Assembly: GCA_045586785.1 (NCBI GenBank)
Contig: JAZNBA010000055.1
Span: 1-11,731 of the forward strand
Source: UMGS1002 sp045586785
GTDB lineage: Bacteria > Bacillota > Clostridia > Oscillospirales > CAG-272
Direction of reading: 5' to 3'
Length of the DNA: 11,731 nt
Below the pieces are notes generated by a model that made no database searches, was not told the origin of the DNA, and saw only the letters and a list, made by a program, of their open reading frames with translations. Made by a program: the position numbers and the translations under genes. Shown here one piece after another: positions 1-5,703 of the stretch (position 1 is its first letter; each line of letters opens with the position of its first letter).

Positions 1-101
1 CGTTGGTGAATTCTTTTTTTTCTTGTAATATATGGTTTTACATTATGTTTTTCCTTTTTTGTTTTGGATGCGACACGTAACCCGGTTGGTTTTAAAGTTT
101 T

Positions 102-262
102 GGCGGCCCTTTTTTCAAAAGGCGCCCGCCGATCCAACGCGGCGCAGCGTTGGTCGCCCTCCGCAGAGGGCGAAATTCTCCCTCGCCTTTGGTAGCGCCA
201 CGAAGGGGTGAATGGCAAGCCGTAAGGATTGCCGGAGGGGAAACACACAAGAGGGGGTTTCC
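102..262. repeat. Cluster of hairpin-forming sequences, probable dispersed intergenic repeat
   Basis: No gene is supported in 1-296. The stretch holds successive inverted repeats: GGCGG..CCTTTT against AAAAGG..CCGCC (102-130, internal mismatches), CCAACGC/GCGTTGG (134-140 and 147-153), a perfect CGCCCTC/GAGGGCG with a 4-nt loop (155-172), ATTC/GAAT arms around a CCCT/AGGG core (175-213), and GGCAA/TTGCC (214-233). It then runs into GGAGGGG and TTTCCCC. Such stacked imperfect palindromes resemble the noncoding repeats common in gut Clostridia, but no second copy lies in this window, so the repeat label is inference. It lies downstream of the DegV gene on the minus strand. No convincing T-tract follows any of the hairpins, so terminator function is unproven. 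Confidence 0.45.
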
Positions 263-296
263 CCTAAAAAACAATCATTTTCGTGACACAACTTTA

Positions 297-1163
297 TTAT
301 CTTTCCTTCGCCACGAAGAACAGCGCCAGTGTGCCGGGGCCGGAGTGTGCGCCGATAACAGGTCCTACGTCGGTGATAAGTTCTACCTTTGCGCCGAACT
401 TCTGCTCGATGCCGTCAGCGATAGCCTTTGCGTCGTCGTAGCTGTCCGAGTGGGATATAAATATAGGATAATTTTCGGCGCTGTCAACTGTCTCGCCGTA
501 TTTATCAACGATAGCGGCGATGGACTTCTTTCTGCCGCGCGCTTTGGTAACACTGACAAGGTGTCCCTCGTTATCAACGTGCATGATGGGCTTGATACCA
601 AGTGTGTTACCCACAAAAGCCACGGTAGGGCTGACGCGTCCACCGCGCTTGAGGTAAACCAGATCGTCAACAGTAAACCAGTGGGCGATCTTGAGCTTGA
701 TATCCTCGGCAAATTGACGCGCCTCCTCAATGTCGGCACCCGCAGCCTTTTTGTCAACCACAAGCTTGACCAAAAGTCCCTGACCTGCCGATGCGCACAG
801 CGTGTCAACGACCAGCAGCTTACGCTCGGGATACTTTTCGGCAAGCTCGCCTGCCGCAACCCGCGCGGAGTTGGATGTGGTGCTAAGACCTCCCGAAAAG
901 CCGAGATACAGAATATCCTTGCCCTCGCTCAGGTGCTTTTCAAATGCCTCAAGGAAGCTGTCAACGTTTACTGCCGATGTTTTCGCAACGCCGCCGTCGC
1001 GCATTTTCTGATAAAACTCGCCAACGGGCATATCCTCGTTGGTGTATTCCTTATCGGAATCGTTGAAGCGGAAAACAAGGCTGCGGCTGTCAACGCCCCA
1101 CTCGCGAAGCAGCTCGGGCTTGATATCACAGCCCGAATCGGTGAAAATTACATAGTTGTTCAT
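297..1163 (-). CDS. DegV family fatty-acid-binding protein (FakB-like)
   Basis: The 288-aa product matches the full usual length of DegV proteins. These are cytosolic carriers that bind one fatty acid; in FakA/FakB systems they present it to a kinase to make acyl-phosphate for phospholipid synthesis. Visible family signatures in order: TDSGCD near residue 8, KTSAVN at 61-66 (the Thr-Ser pair that holds the carboxylate), LGFSGGLSTT at 87-96, VDTLCASAGQG around 119-129, YLKRGGRVS at 170-178, GIKPIM at 189-194, and GAHSGPGTLA at 271-280 with the conserved His 273. The start ATG (1163) is preceded by AAGGA at 1171-1175. The gene follows the MarR gene by 16 nt, so the two are almost certainly one transcript. 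No FakA partner is in the window. Family assignment is firm; the actual ligand is not known. Confidence 0.93.
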   Translation of the reverse strand: MNNYVIFTDSGCDIKPELLREWGVDSRSLVFRFNDSDKEYTNEDMPVGEFYQKMRDGGVAKTSAVNVDSFLEAFEKHLSEGKDILYLGFSGGLSTTSNSARVAAGELAEKYPERKLLVVDTLCASAGQGLLVKLVVDKKAAGADIEEARQFAEDIKLKIAHWFTVDDLVYLKRGGRVSPTVAFVGNTLGIKPIMHVDNEGHLVSVTKARGRKKSIAAIVDKYGETVDSAENYPIFISHSDSYDDAKAIADGIEQKFGAKVELITDVGPVIGAHSGPGTLALFFVAKER

Positions 1164-1179
1164 AATAAATTCCTTTCAG

Positions 1180-1644
1180 TTATGCTTTTAATCGTGACGC
1201 GCCACTGTCATATTCGTCACATATGCTTTGAAGATTGCGGCTGATAATTTCAAGACTGCGGTACATTATCTCACGGCTCTGCTCGTCAAGACCCTCGCTT
1301 GCCGCCATGAGAATTTTGTTTACCTTGCCTGCCAACCGACATCCGATCTCTCTTCCCTTTTCGGTCAGACTCAGCGGACTGCGGTAGCGTTTGTGATCCG
1401 CGGAACGGCAGATGTATCCCTGTTTTTCCAAATATTCCAGCGCACGCGAAATATTTGCCTTATCCTCTTCGCAAACATCGCACAGCTCCTTGGCTGTAAG
1501 ACCATCTTGCATATAAAGATAGTATATACAGGAAACGTGATGGCTCTTTAGATCAAATTCTTCCATTTCCTCCGTCTTGATGCGGCGAATACTGCGGTTT
1601 ATGCCGGAGATCAATACGGTAAACATCTCAAATCTGTGTTGCAT
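1180..1644 (-). CDS. MarR family transcriptional regulator
   Basis: The 154-aa cytosolic protein has the winged helix-turn-helix layout of MarR repressors. An N-terminal dimer helix is followed by the wHTH at about residues 46-99 (TAKELCDVCEEDKANISRAL as the HTH, then YLEKQGYICR, and the wing ending in LSLTEKGREI), and a C-terminal helical dimer region. The open frame extends to an ATG at 1704, but that codon lies upstream of the predicted transcription start near 1686. The ATG at 1644 has AAGGAA at 1652-1657 in front of it, so 1644 is chosen. It is first in an operon with the DegV gene. The promoter carries an inverted repeat, which suggests autorepression. Because the partner binds fatty acids, a lipid-linked signal is plausible but not shown. 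Confidence 0.9.
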   Translation of the reverse strand: MQHRFEMFTVLISGINRSIRRIKTEEMEEFDLKSHHVSCIYYLYMQDGLTAKELCDVCEEDKANISRALEYLEKQGYICRSADHKRYRSPLSLTEKGREIGCRLAGKVNKILMAASEGLDEQSREIMYRSLEIISRNLQSICDEYDSGASRLKA

Positions 1645-1666
1645 TTCGTATTCCTTTTCAAAAATT

Positions 1667-1690
1667 AACAAGTTGTTTTTACAACATTTT
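1667..1690. promoter_or_regulatory. Possible second MarR operator O2, imperfect inverted repeat
   Basis: AACAAGTTGT (1667-1676), a TTTT spacer and ACAACATTTT (1681-1690) form an inverted repeat with 8 of 10 arm positions matching. The left arm shares ACAAGTT with the right arm of O1 (AACAAGTT). It overlaps the predicted transcription start of marR, which would suit repression by a second bound dimer. Confidence 0.5.
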
Positions 1691-1692
1691 GA

Positions 1693-1721
1693 ATTATAGC
1701 ACAAACTTGTTGTAATGTCAA
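1693..1721 (-). promoter_or_regulatory. Consensus sigma-A promoter of the marR-degV operon
   Basis: Read on the minus strand, TTGACA (complement of 1716-1721) and TATAAT (complement of 1693-1698) are separated by exactly 17 bases, a perfect housekeeping promoter. Transcription should start near 1686, which fixes the MarR start at 1644 rather than 1704. Confidence 0.9.
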
Positions 1722-1728
1722 CAAGTTT
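1703..1728. promoter_or_regulatory. Probable MarR operator O1, perfect 10-bp inverted repeat
   Basis: AAACTTGTTG at 1703-1712 and CAACAAGTTT at 1719-1728 are exact reverse complements with a 6-nt spacer. The repeat covers the -35 box and much of the spacer of the marR promoter, the usual place for an autorepressing MarR dimer. Binding by this MarR is inference. Confidence 0.75.
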
Positions 1729-1789
1729 TTTGAAATAATTGTAAATTTACGCAAAAATACGGGCCTGACGGCATTTTGCTCTCATTATA

Positions 1790-1818
1790 TTGAAAAAAAG
1801 TTTGCGTTATGATATAAT
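1790..1818 (+). promoter_or_regulatory. Promoter of the secreted LRR protein gene
   Basis: TTGAAA (1790-1795) and TATAAT (1813-1818) are spaced by 17 bases. The leader is about 38 nt, with GGAGGG at 1851-1856 seven bases before the ATG at 1864. A perfect 10-bp palindrome, GTAAATTTAC, lies upstream at 1741-1750 and might be a regulator site. Confidence 0.8.
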
Positions 1819-1863
1819 GTATTTATTAAGCAACAACTCAGCAAAGCGCAGGAGGGTACTCCA

Positions 1864-4236
1864 ATGAAAGGCATATTCAAAAAAGCGGTCATAGTCGCGT
1901 GTATAATAATGACTGCCGCGCTACTGACGGTCTCCGCAAGCGCCGCGGCTCTCGTGGGCGACCTTGACGCCGACGGTACAGTCAACGCCAACGACGCTAT
2001 ATATCTTTTGATGCACACGTTTTTCGCGGACGACTACCCAATCACGGGCAACGCCGACTTTGACGCCGACGGTCAGACAAACGCCAACGACGCCATCTAC
2101 GTCCTCATGCACACGTTTTTCCCCGAGGACTATCCGCTTTGCGATCATGAATATCAAAACGGTGTCTGTACGCTATGCGGCAAGCCCAGGAATCTGCGCC
2201 CCGAGCAATATTTAACATTCACTCTCCTGCCCGACAGCTCTTACAGCGTCACTGCCAAAGACAAAAACGACCTGCCGCTTGACATTGTCATTCCCGCATC
2301 CTACGGCGGCGTGGCAATAACAGAGATCGGAACGTCCGCCTTTTCTGACTGTCAATACATCCGAAGCGTAACAATTTCAGGCAACGTAACAAGCATTGCA
2401 CCCTGCGCGTTCAAAAACTGCGACGGATTGACTGTTTTGTCGCTTTGCAACGGCACCATAAGCATCGGAGAATCGGCGTTTTACGACTGTGACGGCCTTA
2501 AAACCGTCACGCTCGGCAACGGCGATATAAGAATTGAGAATTCAGCATTTGCAGACTGTGGCGAATTGCGCGGGGTGAGCATCGGAAACGGCGCGTTATC
2601 CGTCGGCGCGGACAGCTTTAAGAATTGCCAAAAGCTTGATAATTTCAAGGTCGGAAGCGGTGTGACGGACATCGGAGAGCGCGCATTTGAAGGGTGTACC
2701 GCGCTTTCAAGCGTAAGCATCGGAAACGGTGTATCAAAGCTTGCGGCGTACGCGTTCGCCGACTGTGACGCAAATATATCCGTAAATCTCGGCTCGGGCA
2801 TATTCAATATTGACGCTAACGCCCTGCCCAAAGACACGCAGACATTCACCTCGCTTCTTGACAGCGAGTGCTGGTACAAGCTGAGCTTCGGCAATTACGA
2901 TTACGCGCCTATGCGCCACGCCGCACAGCGACTGCTGACCGACAGCCTCACCTCGTCCGTCACCGTGCCTTACGGCGTTACAAGCATCTCGGGTACGGCA
3001 CTTATGGGTTGCGAGGATATAGTAAGCATAACCATTCCCGACACGGTAACGCGCATTGACGACTTTGCCTTCCGTCGCTGTACCGCCCTTGAAACCGTTT
3101 ACTTCACGGGAACCGCGCAGGAATGGGCGAGCATCCGCGTCGGACGCGGCAACAGCCTGCTGACCGACGCCGCGGTCGTGTTCGACTGCCTGGGCGACAG
3201 TGCCACCTCGGACGATTACTTCACATTCACCGAGCTTGATGACGGCAGCTACAGCATCGCCGCCAAGGATATATGCAATCTTCCCTCCAACATTATTATT
3301 CCGTCCACATATAACGGTAAAGCCGTATCCGCCGTCGCGCCCTATGCATTTGACGGTTGTAAAAAGCTCAAAAGCGTCATAATTCAAAACGGCATCGTCA
3401 GCATAGGCGACGCGGCATTCCGCGGCTGTGCACAATTCATTGCCGTAAAAATGCCCGACAGTATAAAAAATATCGGTCACTCCGCATTTGAGGGCTGCAC
3501 CTCCCTTGCAGGCATATCTCTGCCGAAAAACACCGAAAGCATGGGCTGCAGCGCCTTCGCGGGCTGTAGTGCGCTGTCAAGCATTGTTATCCCCGACAGC
3601 GTTATCACCATAGGTCGTGAAGCCTTCCGCGACTGTGTCAGCCTCACCGAGGCCGTACTGAGCAACAATCTGACCTCCATCGGCGGCGGTATGTTCAGAA
3701 ACTGCGGGCTGCTATCCTACATTTTCATTCCCGACAGCGTCAAGAGCATTGGCAACGGTGCATTTGAATGCTGTACATCTCTCACTACCGTTTCGGTTGG
3801 CAACGGATTGCAGCGCATAGAAAACGACGCGTTTTTCGGCTGTAAAAAGCTCAAGAGCATCGCGCTCCCCGACAGTGTGACAAGCATCGGCATCTGGGCA
3901 TTCCATCAGTGCTCCGCACTCACCACCGTAAAGCTTGGTACGGGACTCCGTCACATCGGCTTTGCGGCATTCCAGGCCTGCACGTCACTGACGAGCATTG
4001 TAATTCCCGACGGCGTAACGAACATTGACGACATGACGTTTGCCGCTTGCTCCAAGCTGAGCCGTATCACATTCAGCTCGAACATTACCAACGTTGGCAG
4101 AGACGCATTCTACGGCTGTTCAAGACTCACGACGGTTTATTACGTCGGCACGTCGGCACAGTGGAAGACCATCGCCTTCGCCGACGGAAACTCCAAGCTG
4201 ACCGGCGCGACCAAGAAATATAACAGCGCGTATTAA
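1864..4236 (+). CDS. Secreted BspA-like leucine-rich repeat protein with N-terminal dockerin-like module
   Basis: This is a 790-aa exported protein. Residues 1-28 form a signal peptide (KK, hydrophobic core, ASA cleavage region). Two calcium-loop repeats follow, GDLDADGTVNANDAIY at 32-47 and ADFDADGQTNANDAIY at 64-79. They are spaced 32 residues apart and look like the duplicated F-hand of type I dockerin. A short motif H95-x6-C102-x2-C105 comes next. The remainder is LRR_5 (BspA/TpLRR) repeats of the IPDSVTSIGxxAFxxC type, about 9 in a first block and 12 in a second. Each block opens with a YxTFT..DxSYS segment and closes with a VYxxGTxxxW cap, so an ancestral module was duplicated. There is no membrane anchor or sortase motif. 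The dockerin would allow docking to a cell-surface or cellulosome-like cohesin; the LRRs suggest binding to host or polysaccharide surfaces. Those roles are inferred. Confidence 0.9.
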   Translation: MKGIFKKAVIVACIIMTAALLTVSASAAALVGDLDADGTVNANDAIYLLMHTFFADDYPITGNADFDADGQTNANDAIYVLMHTFFPEDYPLCDHEYQNGVCTLCGKPRNLRPEQYLTFTLLPDSSYSVTAKDKNDLPLDIVIPASYGGVAITEIGTSAFSDCQYIRSVTISGNVTSIAPCAFKNCDGLTVLSLCNGTISIGESAFYDCDGLKTVTLGNGDIRIENSAFADCGELRGVSIGNGALSVGADSFKNCQKLDNFKVGSGVTDIGERAFEGCTALSSVSIGNGVSKLAAYAFADCDANISVNLGSGIFNIDANALPKDTQTFTSLLDSECWYKLSFGNYDYAPMRHAAQRLLTDSLTSSVTVPYGVTSISGTALMGCEDIVSITIPDTVTRIDDFAFRRCTALETVYFTGTAQEWASIRVGRGNSLLTDAAVVFDCLGDSATSDDYFTFTELDDGSYSIAAKDICNLPSNIIIPSTYNGKAVSAVAPYAFDGCKKLKSVIIQNGIVSIGDAAFRGCAQFIAVKMPDSIKNIGHSAFEGCTSLAGISLPKNTESMGCSAFAGCSALSSIVIPDSVITIGREAFRDCVSLTEAVLSNNLTSIGGGMFRNCGLLSYIFIPDSVKSIGNGAFECCTSLTTVSVGNGLQRIENDAFFGCKKLKSIALPDSVTSIGIWAFHQCSALTTVKLGTGLRHIGFAAFQACTSLTSIVIPDGVTNIDDMTFAACSKLSRITFSSNITNVGRDAFYGCSRLTTVYYVGTSAQWKTIAFADGNSKLTGATKKYNSAY

Positions 4237-4283
4237 ATAAAAACAAAGAATCCGCAAAATGACCGGTTTTCATGAGGATGTTG

Positions 4284-4313
4284 AACCCCCGATAGATAAA
4301 TCTGTCGGGGGTT
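4284..4313. terminator. Rho-independent terminator between converging genes
   Basis: AACCCCCGA-T-AGA and TCT-G-TCGGGGGTT form a 13-pair stem (one T-G pair) with loop TAAA. It is followed by TTTGATTATT on the plus strand. It lies 47 bases after the LRR gene stop and 3 bases beyond the RAYT stop, so it can serve both strands, although neither T-tract is strong. Confidence 0.75.
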
Positions 4314-4316
4314 TGA

Positions 4317-4835
4317 TTATTCATCCGTATATAGCTCATCAATATTCCAATTCAGTGGATTCTCGTAGATATATTTCATTATTGTATCATATTCCTCTCG
4401 ATTACGAATAATGTGCTCGTAAAATGAGGTCTGAAATAATTTACCCGACAACCCATTCTTTTTACATTGGATTGTTGTCATCGATTTATATGCACAAACA
4501 ATATCCATTAACGTAGGGCGGGGGCTTGCTCCCGCCGTTTCGTTATTCAAAACAAACACCGCATGAATATGATTAGGCATAATAACATATTGATCCACCG
4601 TTAGAAATGCGTAGCGTTCCTCGAGCAATAATAGCTGTTGTTCTGCAATCTTGCCAAATGAAGTGCATTCTATGTTGCTCATTGCGGCGGGAGCAAGCCC
4701 CCGCCCTACAACATGAGATAACACGTGTCTCCTGTTTTGCGTGCATATTGTTATATAATAAGCACCGGAAGAACTGTAATCAAACTTTTCCAATCGTGGA
4801 TGCTTTCTTTTTGGAAATTGCGTTTCTTTATCCAT
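4317..4835 (-). CDS. RAYT: REP-associated Y1 (IS200-like) tyrosine transposase
   Basis: The 172-aa protein is a full-length Y1_Tnp relative of the REP-associated group. The HUH metal motif reads HIH at 89-91 (within MPNHIHAV), the catalytic tyrosine is probably Y116 (CAYKS), and the C-terminal FYEHIIRNREEY and YENPLNW segments are typical. Such enzymes act on single-stranded REP hairpins and are usually single-copy chromosomal genes rather than ordinary IS elements. Two copies of a 25-bp palindrome lie in frame in the gene and encode VGRGLAPA at 43-50 and AGASPRPT at 101-108, outside the catalytic motifs. The gene begins 14 bases after the GDPD stop with no clear Shine-Dalgarno sequence (only GAG-like bases), so it may depend on upstream transcription and translation. 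All catalytic residues are present, so activity is possible. Confidence 0.9.
   Translation of the reverse strand: MDKETQFPKRKHPRLEKFDYSSSGAYYITICTQNRRHVLSHVVGRGLAPAAMSNIECTSFGKIAEQQLLLLEERYAFLTVDQYVIMPNHIHAVFVLNNETAGASPRPTLMDIVCAYKSMTTIQCKKNGLSGKLFQTSFYEHIIRNREEYDTIMKYIYENPLNWNIDELYTDE
4513..4537. repeat. REP copy A inside the RAYT gene
   Basis: This 25-bp sequence starts with GTAG, the tetranucleotide head typical of REPs. GGCGGGGG..CTCCCGCC follows, folding as an 8-bp stem with a CTTG loop (4517-4536, one G-T pair). It is the exact reverse complement of the copy at 4685-4709. On the coding strand it encodes part of TAGASPRPT. Confidence 0.85.
4685..4709. repeat. REP copy B inside the RAYT gene, inverted relative to copy A
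   Basis: All 25 bases match copy A in inverse orientation, with the CTAC end (4706-4709) pointing outwards. Copies A and B therefore make a REPIN-like pair, 4513-4709, with 147 bases of RAYT coding sequence between them. The match ends exactly at the 25-bp boundaries. On the coding strand it begins at codon 43 and encodes VGRGLAPA. Confidence 0.85.
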
Positions 4836-4849
4836 TTACAACTCAAATA

Positions 4850-5656
4850 TCAATCGTGATATCCTCTCTCGCGGAGCAGTGCCAGTATTACGTCGGGGTT
4901 ATTGCAGGTGATCAGCTCCGCGCCGTTGGCGATAGCCGCGTCAACGCCGTCGGCGTCCTTGACGCCCGCCCCTGCCCAGGGACGAACACCTTTAACAGCC
5001 ATATCCGCAAACTCCTCTTTTGTCGCCATGGGAACGCCCTTTATACCGCTGAACATACAGCAGCAGTACGCGTTTTCATAAGGATCCCGCGTGATCTCAC
5101 CCAGATGCTTGACTGGATAATACACGTGTCTGCGGTACTTGTCGCCGTACTTGTCCTGAATGTACTCGTGCAGCTTACCCGAGAAGGTGTTTATAACGCA
5201 ACGGTCGGTATAGCCGTAATCGTCTATCATTTTAAGCACTCTGTCGCAGACCGAATACGCCAGTTCTTCTCTGCCCTCGGTGGGGTATTCCTTGAGCTCA
5301 ATATCCAGCGTCATTTCGGGCAGCGTTGCCATGTACTCCATAAATTCCTTGAAGGTGGGTATCTGATAACCCTTGAATTCCTCGCCCTTCCAGGAGCCCG
5401 CGTCAAGCGCACGAAGCTCTTCAAATGTCATATCGATGACCTTGCCCGTACCGTTGGTGGTTCTGTCAAGCGTTGCGTCGTGAATGAGCACCAGTTCGCC
5501 GTCGGCGGTGACGCGCACGTCGGTCTCCACCTGGTCAACGCCCAGCTCTACTGCCGCGCGGAAAGCGGGCATTGTGTTTTCGGGGTACTTTGCGTACCAG
5601 CCTCTGTGCGCCGCAACGTAAACCTTATCGGGGCGCTTATCCTTAAGTATCATCAT
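4850..5656 (-). CDS. Glycerophosphodiester phosphodiesterase (GDPD), cytosolic
   Basis: The 268-aa enzyme hydrolyses glycerophosphodiesters to sn-glycerol 3-phosphate and an alcohol. Catalytic and metal residues are visible: H17-R18-G19 with PENT at 25-28, E44 and D46 (VETDVRV), H59 (LIHDATLDRTTNGTG), and the LDIELKE segment near 114-120. The frame stays open upstream to 5767, but AGGAGG at 5665-5670 sits 8 bases before the ATG at 5656, and the upstream part overlaps the kinase gene, so 5656 is the start. There is no signal peptide, so the substrate must be imported or internal. It lies 34 bases behind the FGGY kinase, same strand, with no terminator between. Its pairing with a carbohydrate kinase hints at a glycerophospho-polyol or glycerophospho-sugar substrate; this is inference. 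Confidence 0.92.
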   Translation of the reverse strand: MMILKDKRPDKVYVAAHRGWYAKYPENTMPAFRAAVELGVDQVETDVRVTADGELVLIHDATLDRTTNGTGKVIDMTFEELRALDAGSWKGEEFKGYQIPTFKEFMEYMATLPEMTLDIELKEYPTEGREELAYSVCDRVLKMIDDYGYTDRCVINTFSGKLHEYIQDKYGDKYRRHVYYPVKHLGEITRDPYENAYCCCMFSGIKGVPMATKEEFADMAVKGVRPWAGAGVKDADGVDAAIANGAELITCNNPDVILALLRERGYHD

Positions 5657-5671
5657 TTTTCTGTCCTCCTG

Positions 5672-5703
5672 CTGTATATTTACTGTATATTTACTGTATA
5701 TTA
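5672..5703. repeat. Tandem 11-bp repeat at the kinase-GDPD junction
   Basis: CTGTATATTTA occurs at 5672-5682 and 5683-5693, and a 10-base partial copy (CTGTATATTA) at 5694-5703. It fills the gap between the GDPD ribosome binding site and the kinase stop and supplies that stop codon (TAA, complement of 5691-5693). Gain or loss of a unit would change only the spacing, because each unit carries TAA after CAG on the coding strand. Confidence 0.85.

Noticed and set aside
150..1244. 364-codon open frame on the plus strand
   Set aside because: It lies antisense to the well-supported DegV gene and the hairpin region, has no ribosome binding site, and its translation resembles no family.
1645..1704. 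N-terminal extension of the MarR protein starting at 1704
   Set aside because: The ATG at 1704 falls within the promoter spacer, upstream of the predicted transcription start, and has no ribosome binding site.
2734..3480. 248-codon open frame on the minus strand
   Set aside because: Antisense to the LRR repeats; repeated sequence gives a long open frame by chance.
2400..4140. Repeated DNA units suggestive of an array
   Set aside because: The repeats are degenerate and in frame, encoding LRR_5 units; there are no constant repeats with unique spacers, so this is not a CRISPR array.
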